From Magnolia sinica (Eukaryota; Streptophyta; Magnoliopsida; Magnoliales; Magnoliaceae), in the NCBI RefSeq assembly GCF_029962835.1, contig NC_080583.1, positions 66,697,158 to 66,761,157 on the forward strand: 64,000 bases of DNA, written 5' to 3'. Of this stretch, positions 22,215 through 34,611 are shown in pieces. A program made the position numbers and the translations under genes. The first letter of the stretch is position 1. Each line of letters opens with the position of its first letter. Below the pieces are notes generated by a model. The model did not search any database. It saw only the letters and a list, made by a program, of their open reading frames with translations, and was not told the origin of the DNA.

Positions 22215-22606
22215 GGGGAGCAGAAGATGGTTTTTATAGACAGACCATTTTCTTGGTAATCTTTGCTTCTCCCTATGCTCAAGTATACAAACTTCTAAAA
22301 CTTGCTGACTCGACTCAAAACTTAGCTGACTCGAGACTCCAACCTCTACTAGAGAGAGCATAGCCCTCAACCAAGTGCCATGAGCTTCTACTTGTCTATT
22401 ATTATACATTTTAAGGATTACAACAGCTACTAAAATTAATTAATTTAATTATTAAATAGCCGAGTCAAGTCAAGAAAAGACTGATCAGATGAGTCCTTGA
22501 GTCAACGTGACATGAATGGTTACCACTTCCAGGGGCATGAATTTTTATTTCACATGTGGGATTGCCAATTGTTGATTTGAACCGTTAATTCATTCATACT
22601 ACTAGA
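22215..22606. other. Probable 3' UTR and downstream intergenic DNA of WRKY57
   Basis: Noncoding. The stretch up to about 22450 probably contains the 3' untranslated region; TTATTATACATTTTAAGG and TTAATTTAATTATTAAAT are plausible polyadenylation-type AT-rich signals. Direct repeats of a GCTGACTCGA type occur at about 22303-22336. Confidence 0.4.
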
Positions 22607-22860
22607 GGCAGACTATGGTGCAACGTTGCACCAATCGGCTATCCCAACCATCTGATTAATTGCATGGAAAACATACACTCAAGGGTAAGGAAAAAAAAAA
22701 AAAAAAAATCAAAATTGGTTAAATCATTATATTGAAACATCTATTGAACAGGCTCCATCGTTCATTGCTTATGATTCCAAAAAAGTATTTTGGCTAAATA
22801 ATTGCGACCATTCGATTTTGGGCTCCACCATTGGCATTATGTTTGCACCATGGCCTGCCC
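22607..22860. mobile_element. Small MITE with a 16-bp perfect palindrome near its end
   Basis: The left end GGCAGACTATGGTGCAA pairs, with two differences, with the right end (complement of 22843-22859, GGCAGGCCATGGTGCAA). Directly inside the left end, GGTGCAACGTTGCACC (22617-22632) is a perfect 16-bp palindrome. The element is about 254 bp and noncoding. Its target duplication was not recognised. Confidence 0.55.
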
Positions 22861-25227
22861 CAGTAATGCATTGAATGGACGCCCGGATCAATGATCAGCC
22901 ATCTCCTGTTTCAATTAGAAGTTCTGGGGACACGCTCATCTCCCCATGGAGGTGTCCACTAGCATTAAACAAATTGAAAATATTTAAGGTAGTAAATAGT
23001 AATAAATACTACATAAAACAGGTAAAATAGAGGTTTTAACAACCAATGGGTTGCTAGCTACAAATGCTTGTTTCTTTAGTCGAGTCTGGGAGATTGAAAC
23101 TCTACCGTTTCATTTTAGCTCTATATGAAGAAGTAGATGACTAGGGGATTCACTGGCTTGAGTTGACCGGAAGAATTAGGTACCGACTTGAAAAGCTTGT
23201 CAGGTCAAGACCGAGTCATTCTTGTATACAAGTTTTTTGCGACTCAGGTCCAAAATTTGTTCTAATTGAGTTGACAAATTTGAGCTTTGAGTCGAGTAAT
23301 TCAATCTTAGGAGTGTATTGAAAGATCAATGTATACACTGCTTGCATTACCTTAGCTAGCAAGTGAAAGTAATGCAGCAGGTGCAGTGGAAAAAAGAAAG
23401 GAAGATAATCCTTGTATCTACAAAGAAAAATCTCAGAAAGGGAGAGAGATGAATTTGTTGTTTACAATGTATTGATTTGTTTGTACGAGTAAAAAAAAGA
23501 AAAATTTCCGGAAATAGTAAAGCTACTAAAAGTAGTCAAGACACCTAAAGTGACTCAAGCTCACTAGCCACTCCTAACTAGTCCAAACAAAGACTTGAGA
23601 CAAGACGTGACTCTCTAAACCCTAAAATTAATAAAAATAAGAATTATGGAACTTAATATAGTGAGCAAAGATGGAACTTTGACCCCTGAAAAGGGACTTT
23701 TTTGAGAAATCCACTTGGGGTTTGGCATATCAGAGGGCTCAATATTGATGGCTTTCTGATGACATGTTATTCATGTGAATCCAATCACTAGCGCAAAGTT
23801 CTGGCTCTCAGAAGTTATAATGCATGTTCAGGCTTCTTTTGCTCCAAATTAATCAGCACGATTTCCATCGATCTTGACACTCCATGAAGTTGTCCGCCAC
23901 TCATACTACATTAGAAAACAAAAGCAGTACTAATTGTAGGAAAAATGTGTGTTGTCGTCATCGTTATCATTGTTGCCATCATTACTATGTCATGACTCAT
24001 GGACTGATCTTTCCCATGGGCCTATGTCATGGACTTATCCAAATTTATGCTTATCTTATGCTATGAAGAGGTTTTGTACGTAAGCCTGGAGAACGTTAGA
24101 GTTGTAGAGAATGATAGAACGAGAATTGTAGAAAGTTTTAGTGTTGTCCAGAGATGTCTAGAATTGTGTAGAGCTGTATAGAAGTCTTTAGAAGTTCTTA
24201 CAGAAGTCCAGTAGGGTCTTGTGTGGTGAAGTATGGAATACTTTAGAAATGTTTTAGAGAATTCTCGACTGTTGGATAAGTGCTACATGATACTATCCTA
24301 ACCACGTATGTCTAGATTTTAAACTCTCCTAGGACCTCATTTGTAAAGCATCTAAGAAAAGTTGTAACTTTGAGAGCTCTAGTGTAAATCAAGGTGTTCG
24401 TCAATATTACTTGCATCTCTCTTCCTTGGTGGTAAGTACCGTGAGATGAGTGCCACACAATCTATATGCTTGGGGAAGCATTGGGCTGTGACATGCCAGT
24501 TTAATGGCTCTTTTTCCTACTACCCTTGGACTATATCATGTCACAGGTTGAAAAAGGAATGTAGGCGCTAAAGAAGCTGGAAAATAGCAGTTTCATTTCT
24601 ACCATTCGCTACCATCTCGTTGTAATATTTATTTTTTTTCTTTTGGGTTGCAGGATTAGTGCTCATGGCCCACCTTATCCTGATTTGTTTTCCACATTGT
24701 CAAGATATGCCCTCAGTAATTAAAATAACTTTATCTTTATTGTTCTTACATACCATTTTGGCAATTTCCAATTTGTTATTATTTTCTTTATATACCCCTT
24801 GTTTAGATTTTCTAATTATATACAAAGCTTTCCATGGTTGTTCAAATTTTCATCAGCCGTTCATCTTCTCCCATGGAGAGATCGAAGAGGAGATTTGCTT
24901 GCGTTCTGTGCAGTATCCTGGCCGCTCATCAAGTGGGTACCAACTTGAAACCATGAAGGTCCACTTATCAGATGGGTCGTACGGATGGATTGGAAATATG
25001 CCATTAAAAAAAATTTTTAAAAAAAAAAGAAAAGAAAATGCTATTGGTGTTTTTTTTTTTTTTTTTTCCTGAGCATGGATTGCCCTTTTAGTTATTTGGA
25101 CCACGTTATTCCCGAGCTGGCCTGATCTTTTTATTTTTCGCTAGCTGACGTTCATGGTGTCCCACTTGATGGACGGCCAGGGTCTCTCAAGTCTCTTGTG
25201 CGAATTTAATGTCCCTAGCACTTCCCT
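22861..25227. other. Noncoding DNA without a supported gene
   Basis: Holds a poly-pyrimidine/purine mixture, a region at about 24070-24260 with repeated TTAGA/GTAGA words, and an open frame at 24659-25072. That frame's product is a hydrophobic stretch of low information with no domain; I do not regard it as a gene. Confidence 0.35.
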
Positions 25228-25236
25228 TGCACTTGG

Positions 25237-25794
25237 AGGAGCGGATTAGATACTGACCGGTTGAGTAGCGAGACTCGCTATCAAGTGACGTCACCAAGTT
25301 TTGTGGGACCCACCATGATATATGTGTTGTATCCACACCATCCATCCATTTGGAGATATCATTTTAAGGCATGGGACAAAGAATGAATCAGATCCAAATC
25401 TGGAGTGGACCCCACCACAGAAAACAGTGGGAAGAGTGATGCCTACCGTTGAAACCTTCCTAAGGTCTAATATGATGTTTATCTGAGATCCAACGTGTTC
25501 ATAAGTTAAGACAGACATGAAAGAAGGCAAAACACAAATTTCAGCTTGATCGAAAACTTTTGTGGCCTTAGAAATTTTTAAGGGTGGATGGCACTCTCTC
25601 CACTGTTTTCTATGGTGGGGTCCACCCGAGCTTTGGATCTGATTTGTTATTTGGCTCATATCCTAAATTTATATCACTGAATGGATGGACGGTGTGGATA
25701 CAACACATACATCATGATGGGTCTCACATAACTTGGTGACGTCACTTAAGTAGCGATTCTCGCTAATCAAACAGTCAGTAGCTAATCCGCGTCC
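25237..25794. mobile_element. Mutator-like MITE, same end family as 14601-15126
   Basis: A perfect 9-bp direct repeat TGCACTTGG lies at 25228-25236 and 25795-25803. The ends (GGAGCGGATTAG left; complement of the right end GGACGCGGATTAG) open terminal inverted repeats that pair for about 100 bp, through GTGACGTCACCAAGTT (itself containing the palindrome GTGACGTCAC) and the GACCCACCATGAT segment. The end sequence GGACGCGGAT is shared with the element at 14601. The interior carries a module recurring elsewhere (AAACAGTGGG, CCGTTGAAACCTTCCTAAGG). No transposase. Confidence 0.85.
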
Positions 25795-26155
25795 TGCACT
25801 TGGTCCCTGCCCGGGCTCTGCCACGTAACTTGTTTTGCCTCGTTGCGAGTTGGGTCTCTGGCATGTGTGGCCCGATTGTGCCCCACATTCTCCGATGATC
25901 GGAACCGTCCATTTTCAGGATGCTATGTTGTCTGAGTTCGCATAGGAATCTTACCCTCAATGGATGATCCCGACCATCACTATGTGTAGATGAACTGGAA
26001 ACAATAAAAATAAGATCTTTTCAATGGTTCATACATTAGTAATGAAAATATGTACGGTTGAAAACATGGGACCATCTCAGTATGTGGGCCCCCGAGTGGG
26101 GACACATGTCTTCAATCTAGAAGATAGCGCAAAAACACTAGTACGTGAAGAATTT

Positions 26156-26307
26156 ACACCCAGATCCATAGCTCAACCGGCAGACTGAGTGGAGATACCC
26201 CGTTTCAACACTTGAGGTCTTGGTATCGATCCCTAGCGGGGGTGGCTAACATGGAGTGTGTGTACTGACACTTGTGTGTACTAACAAGCTAACTCCGAAA
26301 AAAAAAC
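26156..26307 (+). mobile_element. tRNA-derived SINE
   Basis: A 152-bp element has an RNA polymerase III A-box-like segment (TAGCTCAACCGG) and, about 50 bases later, a B-box-like GGTATCGATCC. It ends in a short A run and is flanked by an 18-bp target duplication with one mismatch (CTAGTACGTGAAGAATTT at 26138-26155; CTAGTATGTGAAGAATTT at 26308-26325). Long duplications and a 3' A tail mark LINE-assisted retroposition. A second copy in opposite orientation lies at 54387-54526. Confidence 0.88.
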
Positions 26308-26325
26308 CTAGTATGTGAAGAATTT

Positions 26326-27220
26326 TGGTAAAGCTTTTATTTTATTATATTTATTTACACGCACTCACAAGTCACACCCCACCACGAGAGGTCTTGTGTT
26401 GAAACTTGGTGATAATCGTAATATTTTGCAATCTGGGAACGTGGGCTGTTATTTGCAATAGCATGTCTTATCTCATGTTTTGAGTTTGGATATCTTATAC
26501 GCAGGCCATGCAATAGAGTATTTGGCGTAGATCACGGACGTTGATCATGATGGCTATACCTTTCCCAGCAGTTTTTTTAAATTATTATTTTCAATCCTTG
26601 TTGGAGGTGATCGACATCATGATCATGGATCACGGAAGTACATGATGGGGAAGCATGCAGCAATGTTTATGATCGGGCCTATTTGGATGGCCCACCAAGT
26701 AGGTGATCAGATGTTCCTCTTGATTTGTGGGGACATGTGATCAAGCCCTCTATACGTTCAGCTCAGTTTATTTCAATATAGTAGAGCCACAAAATTGGAT
26801 ATTTTGGGGTTATGATTTACTTGTAAATATGGATTTCGGAGGGGTTTTGCCAGTCTTCTATACATGCATCATTATTATTGCTCTTTTTTTGTGGTTTGAA
26901 ATGCACTTTCTTTGAAGGCATGTGTTACTATACTCAGGATATTATCATCGGGTGGGTCTCACTACGGACCTAGTCACTAACTTATCAATGTACCGGTTGG
27001 AAGGAATTACAAAGAAGGGCCCAAAACCCACATGTGCTAATGAACGCATTCAAAGTTACAATTCATCTTTCAGGTGCTCCACATGCCACTTACAACAATT
27101 GCCATCATTTATCATCTTTAAGCAGCCCAACAAGTGCAACACGCCACATGTACAACAATCCATCTTCAATTCATGCGTGTAATCTTTCACTTAAAGTCAT
27201 TTCTTAAGAATGATTTTAAA

Positions 27221-27259
<39 letters not shown>

Positions 27260-28541
27260 CTAAATAACATATTTGAAGATGTGCTGTTCATAAGGTATTG
27301 TACTGCCATTGAGCCAAAATAATGTATGGTAAATAGAACATGCTATCTATCAAAAGTAATGTTGAACGGTTAACAAAACCAACCGTCCAAAATTCAACTT
27401 TCATGCGCGCCTCACTAGATGAACATCCCTGATTTCTTTTTCGTACATGATGTTCACGGTGCGGACAACCCAATGGATGGTGCAGATCGCATGGGAGCTG
27501 TCACGCTGACTCAGCTTCTACCAAAACCTTGTATTATTTCTAACTGGCCATTTTTACTTAATGGACCACCCCCATTTATAGCACAAGAAGAACACTCTAT
27601 GCTTCACCACCCTGAAATTTGATTTTTCGCGTGTCGACACGTATACAATGGGCTAAATGAGAACTAAAAAAATAGTGATAGACTAATAATGGTCTTCGCT
27701 TGACTTTCGTCTATTTCCAACGTGTGGAAAGGGTTTGGCGGGGACAGTTTCTATCGATATATGTGCAGGATCAGTTTCCTGTGACAGTCCACCACCATTT
27801 TAAAAGCGGTGGCGGCTCTCCCACCCCATGTGTCATAATTTAGCTGCCATCGAGTCCGTCCGAATCAATGACCCAATCTGAAATGGTGCATTTAATTTTA
27901 AAATTTTAAAAAAAAAGAAAAAATTTAAAAACGAAAAAGAGAAAAAGAATTTTAAAAAAGAAAAAAGAAAAAAAGAGACATCTTAGTGACCATATGATTT
28001 TTCCCATGTGCCCTCGCTATTTTGATCTCAACCATCCATGTGAGTGCCATCAATTTGATGGTTGGAATTACTTGATCATTATCATTTTATGGAACATCTA
28101 TAAGGTCCCTAATTTGGATGGTTTGGATGTTAATGCCCAATCTCATGAGGCATGCCGAAAAAAAAAAAAAAAAGATGGTAGAGAAATTATAGCCCTAAAG
28201 CAGCAAAGGATATGGTACGGGTGACCATCATATATCATATAGGAAGTCATTAAAAGGATTCTCATTGCAATTTAGGGTCGGTTTGTTTTGTCAATTTTCA
28301 TGATAACATAACATAAATTAGTCATCGTTATTATTGTATAATATTTGTTCAAATAAGTATTACATAATTTGATAATTAAATATAAATAAAATAAGATAAA
28401 GGTAAAAGAACGTGTAATGTTACAATTTCATACTGTAAGATAGTTATTTTTACCATATTAACCAGTAAAATAAGCCAAGCAGGTAATATTATCATTACAC
28501 TTAATGTAGTTGATGTCATCACATAAGTAAATTAATTTATA
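26326..28541. other. Noncoding DNA with simple repeats
   Basis: No gene is supported. An AAT trinucleotide tract lies at about 27216-27259, an A-rich low-complexity tract at about 27895-27980, and a TAGGGTCGGTTTG sequence at 28272 resembles a hAT-type MITE end without a clear partner. Confidence 0.4.
27216..27259. repeat. (AAT)n microsatellite
   Basis: About 13 uninterrupted AAT units. Likely polymorphic in length. Confidence 0.9.
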
Positions 28542-28546
28542 ATTAT

Positions 28547-29258
28547 TGTGGGGAAAATTGAACTGGTCCTGACACAGGAAGAACGACCAATGTAACTACG
28601 AGAAAAGTGCTCCAAGCTAGAGTAACCAAAGGTCCAGGCAGAAGGACCATCGATGGGTCTCCGAGTCGAACTATCGGAACACATGGCTCGGAGACAGAAT
28701 GAGTAGTCCCCTGATGCAGAGATGAGCTTCTGAGCTGAGCTATCCGAGGATAAAGCTCAATAGAGGAAGGATCATCTCACTAGGAGAATCTTCAACACAA
28801 GTAAGGGGCTCTGTAAGGCAAGGAGCTCAAGATCTAAGCTGACCCGACCAAATACCGCCAAGGCAGTACGAGTAACACGAAGAGGATTACGCCCCAGATT
28901 CAGAAGATGAGGGTCTGACCTAATATCGACTGAAGATTATGTTGATCGAGGTGGGCTTGACGATATTTTCGAGAGCAATTTCTCATCTAAATAAGGACTC
29001 TCCAGTATATCCCATTAAGACACGACAGTTTCAAAACTACCTAAGGACCCTATAAATACAGCTACCATTAAATGAAGGTAAGCGAAAAACCCAAACTCTA
29101 GCCTTCAATCAAATCAACTAGCCTGACATAGGCATCGAAGGGTCCACAGCCAATCACTAGCACCATCATTGTCCATATTTCACTTGTCCCTTGCAAGTCC
29201 CTTGGTGGGCGTACCACCACGATCAATCGCATCTACTGGCCAAAATCTAGCTACAACA
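28547..29258 (+). repeat. 5' LTR of the outer gypsy element
   Basis: 712 bp, opening TGTGGGGAAAATTG and closing CTACAACA. It is homologous to 50315-51603 once the MITE there is removed. A CCCTATAAATACAGCTACC promoter-like segment (TATA box about 29050) precedes the probable transcript start and is also present at 50819 in the 3' copy. Confidence 0.88.
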
Positions 29259-29259
29259 G

Positions 29260-29278
29260 ATTGACATTGTTTGTGGAA
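29260..29278 (+). other. Decayed primer-binding site of the outer gypsy element
   Basis: Immediately after the LTR, ATTGACATTGTTTGTGGAA resembles the ATTGGCGCCGTCTGTGGGA site common in plant Tat-type gypsy elements. The differences are G-to-A and C-to-T. Confidence 0.6.
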
Positions 29279-29329
29279 ACCGACAGCAAAACCAAGTTCT
29301 AATCATCTCTAACTCAAACCACTACCAGT

Positions 29330-32300
29330 CTTTCCCTTGATGGAAAAACAAAATGGAAAGCTTCGGTTGTACTTGAATCTACCCACTAGACTCTGTCTAG
29401 TGAGGATCGGACCTCCTAGTCACTACCGTGGTCCCAATTGCCTTCATAAATGGTGGTGTAGAAGTCTCAAAACTGAGGTAGCTGACTCATCTCCCTCGAG
29501 AATTGGATGGGAGCCTTGACCAGCAACTTAGACTGCATCATGAGGCTGCTAGAAAGACAATAGATGTCCTCAGCCAACCAGCGTGAAGAGGTGGAAGCAA
29601 CGACTGAGTAGTCCCACCTAATGCAGTCACACCCCGAGCCTCACCAGGGGCAAGCCCGAGCTGGGGGGAAGCCTCATTGCCCCAATGCAGACCCCAACAA
29701 ATACCAAGCTCATCAAGTCAGACATACGCCATACTTTGGACCAAAGATGACAGGCTCGAGGGAAGGCCCCAAAAATTATAGCGGAAAGAGAAATATCTTG
29801 GGGGGCAAAAATTAGAGAGATTCAGGACCAACTCAGTAACATTCAGCAGGCTTACCGAGCAAAGGCTCTGGTATATGTGGATGCCTTCCTCTAGCAAACT
29901 AATCCACCATTTGTAGATGGTATCATGTAAGCTCAGTTGTCATCTAGGTTTCAAATGCCCTGGATATCGCCTTACTCTGGTTTAGGAGATCCGGCCGAGC
30001 ACTTGGAATCATTCAGAGTATGGATGGAGCTTCACGAAGCTTCTGGAGCTGTGATGTGTAAGGCGTTCTCTCTAACACTAATCGGGGCAACTTGGAAGTG
30101 GTATATGAATCTGAAGCTGAAATCCACTGCCTCATTTGCCCAGCTTAGTAGGGCTTTTGCCACCCAATTCATCGGGAGCAAGGATATGAGGAAGCTAACA
30201 ACCCACCTCCTTATGGTAACCTAGAAGGAGGATGAGTCACTGAAAGACTACATCATCCACTTTAATGTCTAGGTCATCCAGGTAGATGACTATTCTGACC
30301 AGGTAGTTCCTCTTTTTGCTCAACAAGAACCCCCAATGACTTTCGCTGACCTCTTAAGTTGAGCTCAAAAACTATACAAAACATACATCATGGTGTGCAA
30401 CGACCTTGGAATTTTTGTGCTAATCTTTCCTTAAGTAGTTGTTTTTGGGGTAATTAGCGCTCTACTTGATTGCTTGTGAAATTCACATCAATCACTTTAA
30501 ATTGGCATGGCTCTAAACGTGTAGATTAGTGAGCGCTACGTTACTCAGATCCGGGATCCATCGCTAAATCCAATTGTTAGTCACTAAGTTGGGCTTGGTC
30601 TTCACCTCGAAAATCAAGTCGACCGATTTGGTTGAGTTCGGAGTGAAGAGTGTGAGAACGGTTGGAATTTAATCTTTTATGAAATTGAGTCGTGTCGCTG
30701 CGCGACGATTTTAAGCATTCGACCGTTGGATTCTGACCCAATTGGAAGTTGGCCTGGGCATATCCTAGTGCTTGTGGACTGATCGAGTTTCCGTGACCGT
30801 TGAATTGATGAAGAGCGGTCGATGCGAAAACTCTGCACGACCTAGATCCATGGTCCTTAAGTCCGACCTTTCGTGGTTATAGGCCCACCGGATTGGTTCG
30901 AGAAAGGCGTACTTTGGTTATAACCTAAGTATACCTTGACCATAGGGTTATTTCCATCATTTTAAGGCCTATATATAGTCCTTAAACCCTAGCTCTCATT
31001 TCCATACGAATTTTCTCTAACCCTAGCTTGGAAAGAGAGTGGAAAAGAGAGAGTTAGTGAGAGAGATTGGTTGGTGAATCATCTTGATTCTTCCTTGTTC
31101 TTCTTCACCTTTGAACCTTCACTTTGAATCGTTCCTTTGGCGATTTTTAGTTCTTTTGGGGTAAGTTAACCTAACCCTAACTTTGTGTTAGAGCTTAGAT
31201 TAGACTTGGTGTTGTTGTATCTCATTTCTATCCTTATTTTAGGGTATTCTTGCGCCATTGACGAAGATCGGCTATTCTTTCTTCGCTTAAGGTGCGGACT
31301 TTAAGTGCATAGGTTATGGTTTTCAAGGCTTTCAATCGTGATTTATTCTTGTTATGGATGAGATTTCACATGTCAAATGTTATGTTTACATTGCTGATAT
31401 GCATGTGCTATATTAAGATTTGTGTATTCTAAGTGTATTTATAAAGTACCGTATACGTATAAAATACGCACCTATGTTTGCCATGATTTTTGGTCATGTA
31501 TGTATGCTAGATGCATGTATGACAACTCCTTGGAAGAAGGAATTGTCTAAGTGCACGTATTTCAACATGCGTCATGTATGTTGTTCCATGGATGCTAAGT
31601 GTTTATAGAAATGCATGAATGATCTACGTGTAACTGATTACACTAAATGCACAATACTCCTATGGATGCGCATGATTTCCTTATGCATTTACATTCCAAG
31701 TTATTTAAATTCAAGCATTCCTATGCTTACATTTATATTAAGTTGCCATGATTTGAGTTGTTGATCCCACATTCCATATAATCCAGAAAATCGGTAATTG
31801 ACCATATGGTCGTGGTTGAGATTGCTTTCGCCACATGAGACGCATTAGACGAAGAGTTGTCGGCGGTGGTTCGACCACGCGGAGTGTTTGCGCACTCCAT
31901 GTCCAATTCAATCGTGCTAGTCGACCTAACCCGATTGTCCAGTGATGTTAACCATGATGCTTGAATCTAGTGGTAGAACTTACCAATGAAATCCTAATAA
32001 CCATGGTACCGATCCGCTAAGACTCATACATGGTGGTATGGGACATCGCCACGTAGTGACAAGTGAGCAACTTAACTCGTGAGCCGATTATGGTGGTATG
32101 GGACACTATATTCGTCTTATCGGGGTACATTGATTGGTGACGAGCCCATCGAGCATACCGGATACCGCAAGGAGGTGACGAGCCGATCTGTGGTAGTAGG
32201 GGCATGAAAGGTTGGTGGCGAGCCCTTTGCTACGACCTCAACTATATGATCGTATGAGATGTCTAGGATTGACGACCCTAGTATGGATCGCTGTTTGGAT

Positions 32301-33230
32301 GGTGATATGAGGAAGGAATTGGACTAATAACAACTTGGTAATCATAACCATGCACCGCATTTGCTTGTGCTTTGTAGATGTGGCGCACTTTGAGGCGATG
32401 TCATGCGTAACGTAAGATGAAGACCGAGGGTGTACGTGTGAGGGCACGCATCATATTGCATTCATAGCATTAATAAGAGTACTTAGGATTTATTTAAATG
32501 TTCTGTTTTATCATTACTTACCAGTGCCTTATTGTTCCACCGAGTTGACCACTCACTCTGTTCTAGCGAGTTGCGCGGGATCTATGGGATGATTATTTTG
32601 GGAACGAAATGATGTAACTTGTACTTATAATTTTGCGATCTGGTTGTATATGTAATTCAGGGACTTACACTTGTACACATATTTTACTATAAGTCTTCCG
32701 CTTGCTTTATTCACTTACCCCTGAATCATATCTGCGTTTTGGCTTAATCTATCCCATGTTTATGTGCTAATACAGTCAACATACATCATTCATTAATTAT
32801 GTTGCATAAGTGATGTTTTGGAACTCGGGAGCTGAGTTATGCTCGACCCCCGAATTTCAGGGCGTTACAAAAAACGAGACCAAGGAGGAACCCAACATGA
32901 ACCCTGAAAGAATAAGAGACGATGACTGGGGTGGTCCTCCACGAGCTCCTCGAGTTCCAAAGAATTGGTTTCCTGGTACACTCCGTTGAACAACATGCTA
33001 AAGCAGACACTCATGGAGGTCAGAGAGAAGAGGATCCTAAAGTGGCTGAACAAGATGAGGGCTAACCTAGAGAAAAGGGACAAGACGAAATATTATCACT
33101 TCCATCATGACCACAACCACAACACAACCGACTACTTTGATCTCAATGAGGAGACTGAGTCTCTCATCTAGAGGGTATACTTGCTTGAATTTATCACTAG
33201 GTGCAGAGAACACTGACTAACTCCTCAACA
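29330..33230 (+). pseudogene. gag of the outer element, split by a solo LTR
   Basis: The capsid-type domain lies at 29937-30390 (DPAEHLESFRVWMELH, SLTLIGATWKWYMNL, FAQLSRAFATQFIGS segments) with stops after it. The 3' part resumes at 32870-33200. There the nucleocapsid-like block reads YHFHHDHNHNTTDYFDLNEE; relatives have Cys at two places now Tyr, so the zinc knuckle is lost. A solo LTR at 30396-32869 sits between the halves. Stops, the knuckle loss and the insertion make this a dead gene. Confidence 0.8.
30396..32869 (+). mobile_element. Solo LTR, Tekay/Del-like family, inserted in gag
   Basis: The 2.47-kb segment starts TGCAACGACCTTGGAATTT and ends TTTCAGGGCGTTACA, so the termini form the TGYAACG/CGTTACA pair of many Tekay/Del LTRs. 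Host gag sequence flanks it on both sides and no internal retrotransposon sequence is present. Homologous wording (repeated GGTGACGAGCC and GGTATGGGACA segments, 32030-32225) recurs inverted in the LTR at 34372-43859. No convincing 5-bp duplication was found, so the exact start could be a few bases off. A TATATATAG promoter-like site lies at 30970. Confidence 0.75.
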
Positions 33231-33399
33231 TGAGCAATGCGAGAAGCACAACAACAACGAGTTGGTCGGAGAAATCCACAACATCTTCAATGGACCTGCT
33301 AAAGGCGGTGACTCGAACCGAGCATGCTAAGATCATGCTAGGAGTGTGAGCTAGGCTCATTAAAGAGGTCCATCAAGTAAACCTCACTGCCTACCCTGT

Positions 33400-33880
33400 G
33401 AAAGAACCTATGGTAGATTCATGAACGATCGTCTTTACAAAGGAAGATGCTAGGGGGAACCAGCACCCTCACGATTACGTACTCGTGCTCACCATAACTG
33501 TAGTCAACCACTAGGTGTATCGGATGTTTGTGGACACAAGCATCTCGATAGATATCCTATTCACAACCACTTTCGATAAGATGAGGATAGGGAGGTCAAG
33601 ATTATGGCTCGTATGGACCCCTTTACTTGGGTTTATGGGAGAAAGCGTAACATCAAAAGGAAGCATCCTTTTACCGGTGACAGGAGGAGAGGGCTCCAAC
33701 TAGGTCACCACCACGGTAGGTTTCTTCGTGGTGGATTGCCCCTCGATGTATAATGCAATTCTGGGCAGATCATCCCTGAACAGCATGCGAGCTATGGTCT
33801 CCACCTATCACCTCCCCATGAAGTTTCCAACTAAGCATTGGGTCAGTAGAGTCCGAGGCGACCACCACGATGCCCGATAA
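33400..33880 (+). pseudogene. Aspartic protease domain remnant of the outer element
   Basis: Translation gives a retropepsin-like fold outline: a VYRMFVDTSISIDILF segment where active relatives have VDxGSSxDIL, then LLGFMGESVTSKGSILLPVT, FFVVDCPSMYNAILGRSSL and MKFPT. The catalytic Asp is kept, but the Asp-Thr/Ser-Gly triad is changed (DTS). Stops occur between 33172 and 33715. It lies between gag and RT as expected. Confidence 0.75.
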
Positions 33881-34557
33881 TGTTACTCAACAGCTCTCCA
33901 AGGTAAAGAGTAGCAACAACAAGCAATGCAAGTCACCTCCCTTAATCCTAGGGAGGAAGCTTCAGATAGAGGATCACCTATGGAAGACCACATCCTAGTG
34001 CAACTCTTTGAGGCCAACCCAGCTTGGACGATCCAAATTGGATCGTTGTTCAAACCTTAGCTCCAAGTAGAAATAACAGACCTCCTGAGAGAATAGACCG
34101 GCGTATTCATGTGGTCACATTATTCGTGGGATAGATTCGAGAGCCGCGGTCCACCGACTAAACGTATATCCCGACCGCATGCCCGTCCAACAAAAGAGAT
34201 TAGTATTTAATGTGGAAAGATATGTTGCAATCAATGAAGAGGTTAGAAAGCTTATTCAGGTTGACCTCATCGAGGAAGTACACTACCTTGACTGGTTGGA
34301 TAATGTGATGCTTGTTAAAAAGGCCAGTGGGAAATGAAGAGTCTGCATAAACTACACCAACCTAAATAAAGGTAACGCCCCAGATTTCAGGGGTCGAGTA
34401 GATACTCGACTCCCGACATCCTGGGTGCCACTTATGCTCTGCAGAAGCAGAATTTTATAATTCATTTTACCTGACATTTGAGCATTTAAGGAATTAAAAT
34501 GGATCATGTAACATACTCTGAAATGATTGTAACTTAAACTCAAGATACAACTAACAA

Positions 34558-34560
<3 letters not shown>

Positions 34561-34605
<45 letters not shown>
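34561..34605. repeat. (TA)n microsatellite
   Basis: About 22 TA units inside the Tekay/Del-like LTR. Confidence 0.95.

Positions 34606-34611
<6 letters not shown>

Noticed and set aside
24659..25072. 137-codon open frame, hydrophobic N-terminal part
   Set aside because: No domain, no gene context, ends in low-complexity Lys and Phe runs from A- and T-tracts; judged a chance frame.
26156..26307. Possible true tRNA gene
   Set aside because: Box-like segments are present but no cloverleaf could be drawn; the long flanking duplication and A tail indicate a SINE.
26520..26645. Inverted GATCATGATG-type repeats
   Set aside because: Pairing is short and interrupted; no duplication or element ends were found.
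30373..30395. Target duplication for the LTR at 30396-32869
   Set aside because: Five-bp flanks (TGGTG and AAAAA) do not match and shifting the boundary does not give a convincing pair.
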